Source: Fibrobacter sp.
GTDB taxonomy: Bacteria; Fibrobacterota; Fibrobacteria; Fibrobacterales; Fibrobacteraceae
Length of the DNA stretch: 33,573 bases
Assembly (NCBI GenBank): GCA_024398935.1
Contig: JAKSIH010000033.1
Coordinates: forward strand, 1 to 33,573
Direction of reading: 5' to 3'
Positions within the stretch are counted from its first letter, which is position 1. Every line of letters begins with the position of its first letter. The notes under the pieces are model-generated. The model saw only the letters and a list, made by a program, of their open reading frames with translations. It did no database searches and was not told the DNA's origin. Below, piece after piece: positions 18,161-25,012 of this stretch. The position numbers and the translations under genes are program-made.

Positions 18161-19420
18161 ATGCTTCTACGAGTTCCGAGTTTTTTCAATCAATTCCACT
18201 GCATCGCCGGCAAATGCACGGACACCTGTTGCGTAGGCTGGGAAATCGACGTGGACGAAAGGACCTTAGCCAAGTACAAGGGCCTAGCTGAATTAAATGG
18301 AAGTGCAGGCAAGAGCTGCTGCAAAACAAAAGACAATCCAGAAGAAAATTGCAACAAGCAGAAAGCATTCATTAAAACGCTGTTGGAAAACATCGAAGAC
18401 GGACATTTCATATTGAAGCCGGGGGACCGCTGTCCCTTTCTGAAAGAAGACGGCCTCTGCGATATGATCTGCAACCTAGGCTGCAACGGAACCGATCTTG
18501 ACGACAAGGGCGAAAGCGTTCTCTGTGACATCTGCAGGGAACACCCGCGATTTGTGGAAGTCTACGGCGATGTGATGGAAAAGGGGCTAGGCCTCTGCTG
18601 CGAAGAGGCGGTGAGACTGTTGCTCACCAGTAACAGCCATCCCGAGGATAACTCTCACCATCGCCGTCATCCTGAGCTGCGCGAAGGATCCAGCACAGAA
18701 CAAGGCAACGCCACCCTGACTTTCATTGAATCCGAAATAGACGACGAGCCCGACGAAATGCCCGACGGCGTGGAAGAAGCCCGCGACGCCATTTTTGAAG
18801 AGCGAGAAGCAATCTTTGCCATTCTAAATGACCGCGACACCCCTCTCAACCAGAGACTCATCGAGATTCTGGATTTCGCCTTGGCCATGTCCGATTGCGA
18901 CAAATCCGAGAATTCAAACGACAGCGAGAACCTCTCCGAACAGGCCATTTACCAGACATGGATTGAAATTCTCGGCGAAGGGGAAAGTTTTGGCCCCGCC
19001 TGGGACGCCGCCTACGAGCGCATGGTCCGCAAAGGCTGGCAACAGCCTCAACCTTTATTCACGGACGAAGACGGTGCCCGCATCGTCGCCTATCTGATAT
19101 TCCGCTACTACGCCAAGAGTCTCTTTGACGGAGATAACTTGACAAAAGTACAGTTCGCCATTTACTTCTGGATTATCCTAGAACGTTTCGGCAAGGAACT
19201 TGCCGGGTTTACAGCGGACTCGGGCCTGCGATGGGATAATGAAGCAGATCTTTTAACCGCAAAGATTAACGCTGTTAAACTCTTAAGCAAACAGACGGAA
19301 TACTCCGAAGAAATCATGGAAATCCTCACGGACAATTTCTTTGAAAATCCCGCCTTCAGCGTGGAACAGTTCCGACGCATTCTTTCCCAAGCGTCATCCT
19401 CGACCAGTATGTCACCCTGA
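18161..19420 (+). CDS. FliB-type cysteine-cluster protein (flagellin lysine-N-methylase family)
   Basis: 419 residues. The N-terminus RVPSFFNQFHCIAGKCTDTCCVGWEIDVD with C14, C19, C23, C24 is diagnostic of the FliB family; C91 (RCPFL), C100, C122-x2-C125 in LCDICREHPRF, and C146-C147 complete the cluster. FliB methylates surface lysines of flagellin in Salmonella and is reported to need an Fe-S cluster. Fibrobacter is not known to have flagella, so the real substrate here is probably another protein. An acidic helical C-terminal half follows. Residues about 168-180 (RRHPELREGSST) are encoded by a REP-like repeat and are likely dispensable. No RBS is visible before the ATG at 18161. The stop lies within a second degenerate copy of the repeat. 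Confidence 0.82.
   Translation: MLLRVPSFFNQFHCIAGKCTDTCCVGWEIDVDERTLAKYKGLAELNGSAGKSCCKTKDNPEENCNKQKAFIKTLLENIEDGHFILKPGDRCPFLKEDGLCDMICNLGCNGTDLDDKGESVLCDICREHPRFVEVYGDVMEKGLGLCCEEAVRLLLTSNSHPEDNSHHRRHPELREGSSTEQGNATLTFIESEIDDEPDEMPDGVEEARDAIFEEREAIFAILNDRDTPLNQRLIEILDFALAMSDCDKSENSNDSENLSEQAIYQTWIEILGEGESFGPAWDAAYERMVRKGWQQPQPLFTDEDGARIVAYLIFRYYAKSLFDGDNLTKVQFAIYFWIILERFGKELAGFTADSGLRWDNEADLLTAKINAVKLLSKQTEYSEEIMEILTDNFFENPAFSVEQFRRILSQASSSTSMSP
18665..18694 (+). repeat. REP-like repeat (GTCATCCTGAG...GAAGGATC) inside a coding frame
   Basis: The sequence CGTCATCCTGAGC and GCGAAGGATCCAGC form a stem (ATCCT 18669-18673 with AGGAT 18685-18689). It matches the widespread 'GTCATCCTGAGC-GAAGGATC' intergenic repeat known in many bacterial genomes, here in frame inside the FliB-like gene. 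A degenerate relative, GTCACCCTGA followed by GGGGAAGGAC, spans 19411-19437 at the gene's stop codon. Confidence 0.65.
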
Positions 19421-19462
19421 CCCTTAAGGGGAAGGACATAGCTTTTTCCAGCGAGTTTTCTC

Positions 19463-20461
19463 ATGATCATCACAGCGGGCATGCGGACAGATATTCCGGC
19501 ATTCTATTCAGAATGGTTTTTGAATCGTATCCGCGAAGGATTCGTCCTGGTGCGCAATCCCTACCGCCCCGAGGCAGTTACCCGCTATGAATTGAATCCC
19601 GATGTTGTTGATGCATTGGTGTTCTGCACAAAGAACCCCACGCCCATGCTCCCCCACTTGCGGGAGCTGCAGGCCTATCGTCAATTCTGGTATGTAACCC
19701 TCACGCCCTACGGCAAGGACATCGAGCCCAATGTTCCCGACAAGAGAATGATTGTGGAGCGGTTCAAGGAATTGTCCGTCGCGACAAACACCCATAACGC
19801 AGCGCTCGCGGGAATAAAAAACGATCCAATCCAAAAGCTAGACGCCGTCCATTGGCGTTACGACCCCATCTGCATTACAAGCCGCTACACCGTGGAGCAG
19901 CACATTAAATCTTTCGCGGTTATGGCAGAGCTGCTGGCAGGCTACACCCACACCTGCGTCATCAGCTTCGTGGATGTCTATAACAATGTCAAAAAGAATT
20001 TTCCCGAACTTCGCCCCGTCTCCCCCGAAGAAGAAATCGCAGTGACAAAGGCCTTTGTAGAAATCGGCCGCAAATACGACATTGCCATCAAAACCTGCCT
20101 GGAAAATTCGCAGTTGGCGGAATTCGGCGCCGACATCAGCGGCTGCGGAACCAAGGAAGTTCTCGCAAAAGCCTTAGGACTTTCCGCACAAGGTTTAACC
20201 CTGGAACCGCCTAAAAAGAAATTCGCCCGCCCCGCCTGCAGCAATTGCATTATCAGCGGCGACATCGGTGCCTACAGCAACTGTCCTCACCTTTGCCGCT
20301 ACTGCTACGCCAATCACGACAAAGACCAGGTCCTTCGTAATCACAAACTGCACGACCCAGCCTCCCCTTTCATCGTGGGCAATTCTAAACCCGGCGATAT
20401 CATCCACACTGCCAAACAGGAAAGCTGGATTAAAGAGAAAACAAGCACATTTTTTCCCTAA
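19463..20461 (+). CDS. DUF1848 family protein with C-terminal cysteine cluster
   Basis: 332 residues matching the DUF1848 pattern: N-terminal SxxRTDIPAFYSEWFLNRIREGFVLVRNPY, VDALVFCTKNPTPML, YVTLTPYGKDIEPNVP, VHWRYDPI, then a C-terminal Cys block. That block is C259-x2-C262, then C274-x3-C278-x2-C281 in SNCPHLCRYCYAN. The CxxxCxxC spacing equals that of radical-SAM enzymes but sits at the wrong (C-terminal) end of a probable TIM-barrel fold. A metal cluster is likely; the reaction is unknown. It begins 42 bases after the FliB-like stop, after an in-frame TAG, with only a weak RBS, so it may be co-transcribed with it. It ends next to the repeat element at 20465. Confidence 0.85.
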   Translation: MIITAGMRTDIPAFYSEWFLNRIREGFVLVRNPYRPEAVTRYELNPDVVDALVFCTKNPTPMLPHLRELQAYRQFWYVTLTPYGKDIEPNVPDKRMIVERFKELSVATNTHNAALAGIKNDPIQKLDAVHWRYDPICITSRYTVEQHIKSFAVMAELLAGYTHTCVISFVDVYNNVKKNFPELRPVSPEEEIAVTKAFVEIGRKYDIAIKTCLENSQLAEFGADISGCGTKEVLAKALGLSAQGLTLEPPKKKFARPACSNCIISGDIGAYSNCPHLCRYCYANHDKDQVLRNHKLHDPASPFIVGNSKPGDIIHTAKQESWIKEKTSTFFP

Positions 20462-20464
20462 AAT

Positions 20465-20681
20465 TACCCATAATTAGCGCAGAAGTCATTCGTTTATGGG
20501 TATAAAATTAATTTATACGCAAACAAAAAGAATTTTTCCACTAAAAACAGCTCCTTTTCTCGTCATCTGCACACTTTTGAGGGTGCAAAAACAAACCTAA
20601 AATGTTTTTTCGGGGCTAAAAGTTATAGACAAATTAAAATATATACCTATAAAATCACAGAATATCCGCTACTTATAGGTA
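20465..20681. mobile_element. MITE-like 217-bp element with hairpin-forming inverted ends
   Basis: The left end has TACCCATAA (20465-20473), 20 bases, then TTATGGGTA (20494-20502). The right end has TACCTATAA (20644-20652), 20 bases, then TTATAGGTA (20673-20681). Read inward from each end, the two copies align: TACCyATAAkTAGCG starts both and a TATA/TTAATTT stretch follows both hairpins. The C-G pair of one arm is a T-A pair in the other, a compensatory change. Candidate 4-bp direct repeats AAAT flank the element (20461-20464 and 20682-20685), in AT-rich DNA. There is no ORF inside. Alternatively these are paired 3' hairpins of the two convergent genes. Confidence 0.5.
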
Positions 20682-20714
20682 AAATTTCATTTTTTGACTT
20701 TTCACCAAGTCAAT

Positions 20715-21365
20715 TTAAAGGCTCACAAACTTTCGCATTCCCACCGCGGTAGCCGCACAGCACAACACCAGCGACAAAATAAAGCAAGCCACAGGCATAT
20801 ATAAATTTTGCAAAAAATTTTGATAGCCGAACTGCACCAAAAGCAATAGCGGGATAATGAAGAACAGCGTCCCTTGTGTCGCGGCACGCACCGTCTTCGC
20901 CTTCAGGGAAAGAAGCAGCGAGAATGCATTCACCAGAAGGCATGCAGACATGGAACCAAGAATTGCGCCAGCAGCGACCTCCCCGCGAACAGCATCAGAA
21001 TGCGCTGCAAAATAAACCAGCTGGCAAATCAGGGAAAACATCAGAGGGAACGGCAACACCGCCAGCAGTTTTCCCCAGAATAAATGGGCCGGCTTTACGG
21101 GAGAAAGCTGCAACAGTTCCAGGGAATTTCTTTCCCGTTCACCAGCAAAACTGTCGGCAGCAAGGGGCGCTCCCATAGGCGCCATGAGGCAGCCCAGCAA
21201 AAGCATCATGTATCCTTCCATGCCCTGCATGATCTGCCCGCCATAGCGACTCACAGCAATTCCCTGGGACGCCGCCAACAGTACCGGCGGAACAATGAAG
21301 GGAATCCAGAAACGAGGTTCCCGGAAAATCAATCGCAGTTCATGTTTAAGAACGTGAAGAACCAT
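20715..21365 (-). CDS. ABC-2 type transporter permease, without adjacent ATPase partner
   Basis: 216 residues from ATG 21365; the in-frame TTG at 21380 would add five residues. The N-terminus MVLHVLKHELRLIFREPRFWIPFIVPPVLLAA and the loop PLAADSFAGERERNSLELLQLSPVKPAHLFWGKLLAVLPF are typical of ABC-2 permeases (NatB/CcmB-like size). Six membrane segments are predicted by eye. The permease would form an exporter with a separate ABC ATPase subunit, but the neighbours are a non-ABC AAA ATPase and EttA (ABC-F), neither a normal partner. The RBS is weak (TTGGAT). The 27-bp palindromic array (21381-21407) is 15 bases upstream of the start. The substrate is unknown. Confidence 0.8.
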   Translation of the reverse strand: MVLHVLKHELRLIFREPRFWIPFIVPPVLLAASQGIAVSRYGGQIMQGMEGYMMLLLGCLMAPMGAPLAADSFAGERERNSLELLQLSPVKPAHLFWGKLLAVLPFPLMFSLICQLVYFAAHSDAVRGEVAAGAILGSMSACLLVNAFSLLLSLKAKTVRAATQGTLFFIIPLLLLVQFGYQNFLQNLYMPVACFILSLVLCCAATAVGMRKFVSL

Positions 21366-21380
21366 AAGCAAATCCAACAA

Positions 21381-21407
21381 ACCTATTTTAGGTCACCTAA
21401 AATAGGT
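21381..21407. repeat. Downstream 14-bp-period palindrome pair (two 13-bp units)
   Basis: ACCTATTTTAGGT (21381-21393), one C, then ACCTAAAATAGGT (21395-21407): two exact inverted 13-mers, each itself nearly palindromic (ACCTA/TAGGT arms). It lies four bases past the ATPase stop at 21412 and upstream of the permease start. It could be an operator for the permease, a terminator-like hairpin for the ATPase gene, or an element end. Confidence 0.9.
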
Positions 21408-21411
21408 AATT

Positions 21412-22542
21412 TTATAAATTTTCCAGCCAACGAGAAAAGAATACATTATAAACCTGATAGTTCGTTTCCTTGATGCCTACAGTCTGTAGAAGCATATCCT
21501 TTTGCACAAGGGATTCCACAATACGCTTTGCATTGGTCACGCTTCCAATATCATACTTCCTAAGGAACTCACTAGAAGTAATTTTGGAGACGGAACCTTC
21601 CTTTGCAATTCCAATCAACATCAGCCACTGCTGAGTCGTAACCAGTTCCCTATACTGCAAAAAGTTATAGGCTTCCCGCTCAAGAATATACAGGGCAGAC
21701 TCGCGAGCAACCTTTAGATTCACTCTTGACGGTTCCATCGAAAAGATGACATTACAAAGATTCTGCGTATAGAACGTATGGCAGCGAGTCCAATCCAAGA
21801 TAAAAGTCAAGGCATCATCATCCACCGGGATATCGTATTTTCCAAATAGTCTCTTAATAAACGAGCCATAGATTTCCCGATCAATCTTATCGAGATTCAG
21901 CATATTGGAGCTAGAGAAGAAAGGGCGTTTTGCATCCAGGAACATTTCTGTCATCAGGCTTCGCTTGCTGCCGCAATAGACAAAGCGAATATTATGCAGT
22001 TGCTGTGTATAGGTACGGAGCAGCGCTTCCACATTCTTTTCAGGATATTCCGTAATCTGCTGAAATTCGTCAATGGCCAAGACGACCTGTCTCTTTTGGC
22101 TATTTAAAAATTCTAAAACGCTTTTTAGCGTATATTCCTTATCGGAAGCATTTACATAATTGAATTGAACCTGAGGAGTTCCCGATAGAGGATCCATCGT
22201 AAACATCGGGCGAAATCCCTGAAGCAGTTCCATAAACTGCTTACCAATGGACTTTTTTGCAGGAAACTTCGCCAGGACCGCATCTGCCAACGCCTTTGTA
22301 AAATCGGACAATTTTTGGGTTGCAAAAATATCCACATACAGAGTTTCAAAAGGCAATTTCTTCGCACGAATTTTTTCAAAAGTATGAAATATCAGCCCCG
22401 TTTTCCCATACTTGCGAGGAGAAATCAGAGTGGTATCAGCACCATTTTTAATATTAGAAAGCAAAGCCTTTGTTTCGGCATCGCGATCGCAGAACAAGTC
22501 AGCAGACTTATAGCCCTTAATAATAAACGGATTTTCAACCAT
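21412..22542 (-). CDS. AAA ATPase of the ATPase_2 (archaeal-type) family, bracketed by palindrome arrays
   Basis: 376 residues. The nucleotide-binding motif is SPRKYGKTGL (41-50), the PRRxGKT-type Walker A of ATPase_2 (PF01637-like) proteins; Walker B is QVVLAIDEFQQI (152-163) and the sensor-like segment is YCGSKRSLM (189-197). The start FIIKGYKSADLFCDRDAET has the family's 'F.DR..E...L' motif. The C-terminal part (about 290-376) has a winged-helix look (SSEFLRKYDIGSVTNAKRIVESLVQKDML) and would be a DNA-binding candidate. Such genes are common in archaea and some bacteria and often behave as mobile or lineage-specific genes. The gene is more AT-rich than its neighbours and uses AAA lysine often. 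RBS GGAG; start 22542. Role unknown. Confidence 0.85.
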   Translation of the reverse strand: MVENPFIIKGYKSADLFCDRDAETKALLSNIKNGADTTLISPRKYGKTGLIFHTFEKIRAKKLPFETLYVDIFATQKLSDFTKALADAVLAKFPAKKSIGKQFMELLQGFRPMFTMDPLSGTPQVQFNYVNASDKEYTLKSVLEFLNSQKRQVVLAIDEFQQITEYPEKNVEALLRTYTQQLHNIRFVYCGSKRSLMTEMFLDAKRPFFSSSNMLNLDKIDREIYGSFIKRLFGKYDIPVDDDALTFILDWTRCHTFYTQNLCNVIFSMEPSRVNLKVARESALYILEREAYNFLQYRELVTTQQWLMLIGIAKEGSVSKITSSEFLRKYDIGSVTNAKRIVESLVQKDMLLQTVGIKETNYQVYNVFFSRWLENL

Positions 22543-22560
22543 ATTTCAGTCTCCGTTTAC

Positions 22561-22589
22561 AATATAACATAATTACCTAAAATAGGCAA
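22561..22589 (-). promoter_or_regulatory. Promoter of the AAA ATPase gene, overlapped by palindromic operator units
   Basis: On the minus strand TTGCCT (22589-22584), 17 bases, then TATATT (22566-22561), about 18 bases before the ATG. The -35 and spacer include unit 22575-22587; units 22589-22601 and 22603-22615 lie just upstream. This arrangement fits repression or activation by a protein binding the units. Confidence 0.65.
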
Positions 22590-22615
22590 CCTATTTTAGG
22601 TTACCTATTTTAGGT
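22575..22615. repeat. Upstream 14-bp-period palindrome array (three 13-bp units)
   Basis: Units ACCTAAAATAGGC (22575-22587), ACCTATTTTAGGT (22589-22601) and ACCTATTTTAGGT (22603-22615), start-to-start exactly 14 bases. The same unit and period occur at 21381-21407. The outer bases continue as AATT on both sides, so AATTACCTAAAATAGG and CCTATTTTAGGTAATT form a 16-bp inverted repeat (22571-22586 with 22604-22619). Confidence 0.9.
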
Positions 22616-22650
22616 AATTTCGAATTCATAAAGTGAACTGTAGCGGCCTA

Positions 22651-22667
22651 GCGCAACTTAGTTGCGC
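22651..22667 (-). other. Hairpin whose loop is the ettA stop codon
   Basis: GCGCAAC and GTTGCGC (7-bp stem) flank a three-base loop that reads TAA on the minus strand; this is the stop codon of ettA. No T-run follows, so it is a doubtful terminator, but it may be a 3' stability element. Confidence 0.5.
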
Positions 22668-24346
22668 GTGAGAGTCTTGTACTTGATGGGCTTGGGATTT
22701 TCTGCATCTTCGCCCAGACGCTTGCGGCGGTCAGCTTCGTATTCGCTCCAGTTACCTTCGAACCAAACCACCTTGGAGTCACCTTCGTAAGCAAGGATGT
22801 GGGTTGCGATACGGTCCAGGAACCAGCGGTCATGGGAGATGATCACGGCGCAGCCTGCGAACTTCAGGATTGCCTGTTCCAGAGCCTGGAGGGTTTCGAT
22901 ATCCAAGTCGTTGGTAGGTTCATCCAGGAACAACAGGTTACCGGGCTGCTGCAGGTTCTTGGCCATGAGCACGCGGTTGCGTTCACCACCGGAAAGGGTA
23001 TTCAGCTTCTTCTGCTGGGCAGCGCCAGTAAAGTTGAACAAGCCACAGTAGGCGCGGCCATTCATCTTGCGGTCGCCCACCATAATTTCGTCGTTACCGC
23101 CGGTAATGGATTCCCAGACGGTCTTGGTATCATCCAGAGAATCGCGACCCTGTTCCATACTGATGATCTGGACAGTTTCACCAATCTTCAGAGTACCGCC
23201 ATCGGGCTTTTCAGAACCGGTAATCATCTTGAAGAGTGTGGTCTTACCAGCACCGTTGGGGCCGATAATGCCCACGATACCGGAGCGAGGCAGGCTGAAG
23301 TTCAAATCGTCAAACAGCACCTTTTCGCCAAAGGCCTTCTGCAGGTGTTCAGCCTGAATAACGATGTCACCCAGACGATTACCGTTAGCGATGTGGATCT
23401 GAGCCACGTTAATCTTTTCTCTGGAGTCTTCAGCCAGCAAGTCTTCGTAAGCCTTAAGACGGGCCTTGTTCTTGGCCTGGCGAGCCTTGGGACTCTGCTT
23501 GACCCATTCCTGTTCGCGAGCCAGACGCTTCTGACGGTCAGATTCGCCCTTCTCTTCGTTCTTCATGCGTTCCAGCTTCTGGTCCAGCCACTGAGCGTAG
23601 TTACCTTCCCAAGGAATGCCGCGACCGCGGTCGATTTCAAGAATCCAGCCGGTAACATTATCCAGGAAGTAACGGTCATGGGTCACGAGAATGACGGAGC
23701 CCTTGTATTCACGAAGGTGGCGTTCCAGCCAGGCAACAGTTTCAGCATCCAGGTGGTTGGTCGGTTCGTCCAGCAAGAGCAGGTCCGGTTCTTCCAAAAG
23801 CAGGCGGCACAGAGCCACACGGCGCTTTTCACCACCGGAAAGGTTGGTCACCGGCCAGTCGCCCGGCGGGCAACGGAGTGCATCCATGGCAATTTCGATA
23901 TTACGGTCCAGGCTCCACAGGTCCTGAGCGTCGATAATGTCCTGAAGCTTGGCCTGTTCATCCAGAAGCTTATTCATTTCGTCATCTTCCATGGGTTCTG
24001 CGAACTTCATGGAGATTTCGTTGAAGCGATCCAGGATAGCCTGCTTCTTTGCCACAGCCTGCATCACGTTTTCCTTGACAGTAAGGTTGGGATCCAGCTG
24101 GGGTTCCTGAGGCAGGTAACCTGCGGTGCGGCCCGGTTCAATCCAGGCTTCGCCCTGGAATTCCTTATCGATACCGGCCATGATACGCAACAGCGTAGAC
24201 TTACCAGCACCATTCTGGCCGATAATGCCAATCTTAGCGCCATAGTAGAAGCTGAGGGAGATATCCTTCAAGACTTCCTTGTTGGGGTAAGACTTGCACA
24301 TCTTGTACATGTAGAATACAAACTTTTCTGCTTTATTTTCGGCCAT
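22658..24346 (-). CDS. ettA: Energy-dependent translational throttle protein EttA (ABC-F)
   Basis: An ABC-F ATPase that binds the ribosomal E site and gates entry into elongation according to ATP/ADP. The 562-residue length matches EttA. Two nucleotide-binding domains: Walker A GQNGAGKST (43-51) with LSGGEKRR and LLLLDEPTNHLD, and GPNGAGKTT (about 356-364) with LSGGERNR and LFLDEPTNDLD. The conserved EttA features include the N-terminal FVFYMYKMCKSYPNKEVLKDIS, an arm segment after the first Walker A, and the interdomain linker rich in charged residues (about 265-310, KNEEKGESDRQKRLAREQEW). It follows skp on the same strand after a 117-bp spacer full of small repeats. Confidence 0.96.
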   Translation of the reverse strand: MAENKAEKFVFYMYKMCKSYPNKEVLKDISLSFYYGAKIGIIGQNGAGKSTLLRIMAGIDKEFQGEAWIEPGRTAGYLPQEPQLDPNLTVKENVMQAVAKKQAILDRFNEISMKFAEPMEDDEMNKLLDEQAKLQDIIDAQDLWSLDRNIEIAMDALRCPPGDWPVTNLSGGEKRRVALCRLLLEEPDLLLLDEPTNHLDAETVAWLERHLREYKGSVILVTHDRYFLDNVTGWILEIDRGRGIPWEGNYAQWLDQKLERMKNEEKGESDRQKRLAREQEWVKQSPKARQAKNKARLKAYEDLLAEDSREKINVAQIHIANGNRLGDIVIQAEHLQKAFGEKVLFDDLNFSLPRSGIVGIIGPNGAGKTTLFKMITGSEKPDGGTLKIGETVQIISMEQGRDSLDDTKTVWESITGGNDEIMVGDRKMNGRAYCGLFNFTGAAQQKKLNTLSGGERNRVLMAKNLQQPGNLLFLDEPTNDLDIETLQALEQAILKFAGCAVIISHDRWFLDRIATHILAYEGDSKVVWFEGNWSEYEADRRKRLGEDAENPKPIKYKTLTRN

Positions 24347-24357
24347 ATTTAGGTTCC

Positions 24358-24460
24358 AGGTTCGAGGCGCGAGGCCCGAGGTTGCTTGTTAATTGTTCTA
24401 GGTTCGCGGCTCCGCCGCCTAGCTTTTTAATTATCCATTGTCAATTTTCAATTCTCAATC
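24358..24460. repeat. Degenerate intergenic repeats between skp and ettA
   Basis: Short variants of AGGTTCGAGG / AGGTTCGCGG and GAGGCGCGAGGCCCGAGG, a hairpin GCGGC-TCC-GCCGC (24406-24418), then AATTATCCATTGTCAATTTT and CAATTCTCAATC tracts. The layout (purine-rich or phased repeats around a tri-loop hairpin) resembles 1025-1086. No gene is seen here. Confidence 0.5.
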
Positions 24461-24463
24461 ACT

Positions 24464-24988
24464 TTATCTGTTGTTCAGATAATCCAAAACCTTCTGGGTC
24501 AGGTCGTTTTCCTTTTTCCAGAAAAGTACTGCGCCGGTGGCACGGTCCACCACCATGTCGTACCCCTCCTGCAAGGCAATTTCGTTTACTGCCTTGCGGA
24601 TCAGCTGGATAATGGGACCACTGACCTTCTCGTTTTCTGTAACCAGTTCACCCTTGCGCCCATAGACACGATCAATGAAGTTTTTCAGTTCCGTGTCCTT
24701 CTTGGCATATTCAGCTTCCAGTTCACGTTTCTTTTCATCGGAAAGCATCAGAACCTGCTTGTCCAGTTTTTCCTTGATGGCGGAAAGTTCCTTCTGCAGC
24801 AGGTTACCCTGCTGTTCCCACTTTGCCACCTGGCGGTCATATTCCTCCTGGGCTTTCTTGGTTCCCTTGTAACCATCGAAGATCAGCTTGGAATCCACAT
24901 GGGCAATGCGGAGGCCATCGTCAGCAAACCCCGCGGAAGCTCCGAAGAGCAGGGCGAAGGTTACCAGAAGCACTAATTTTTTCAGCAT
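24464..24988 (-). CDS. skp: OmpH/Skp family periplasmic chaperone
   Basis: A 174-residue protein with a signal peptide (MLKKLVLLVTFALLFGASAGFA, cut before DDG). The start of the mature form, LRIAHVDSKLIFDGYKGTKKAQEEYDRQV, is the Skp/OmpH consensus, followed by a long coiled coil (about 45-125) and the C-terminal ALQEGYDMVVDRATGAVLFW motif that closes the trimer core. Skp holds unfolded outer-membrane proteins in the periplasm. Placed 24 bases after bamA, it fits the usual bamA-skp pair; RBS AGGAG is seven bases before the ATG. Confidence 0.95.
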   Translation of the reverse strand: MLKKLVLLVTFALLFGASAGFADDGLRIAHVDSKLIFDGYKGTKKAQEEYDRQVAKWEQQGNLLQKELSAIKEKLDKQVLMLSDEKKRELEAEYAKKDTELKNFIDRVYGRKGELVTENEKVSGPIIQLIRKAVNEIALQEGYDMVVDRATGAVLFWKKENDLTQKVLDYLNNR

Positions 24989-25012
24989 AAATTCTCCTGC
25001 AAGTTATATAGC

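Noticed and set aside
20465..22615. Palindromic repeats as a CRISPR array
   Set aside because: Units are 13 bp on a 14-bp step, or hairpins at two sites only; no variable spacers of 25-40 bases and no cas genes.
22658..24346. EttA as the missing ATPase partner of the ABC-2 permease
   Set aside because: EttA is an ABC-F ribosome factor with two ATPase domains and no transporter partner; all EttA-specific motifs are present.
24355..24390. GGTTCGAGG resembling a tRNA T-arm
   Set aside because: It belongs to a set of near-identical short repeats; no acceptor or anticodon stem can be formed around it.
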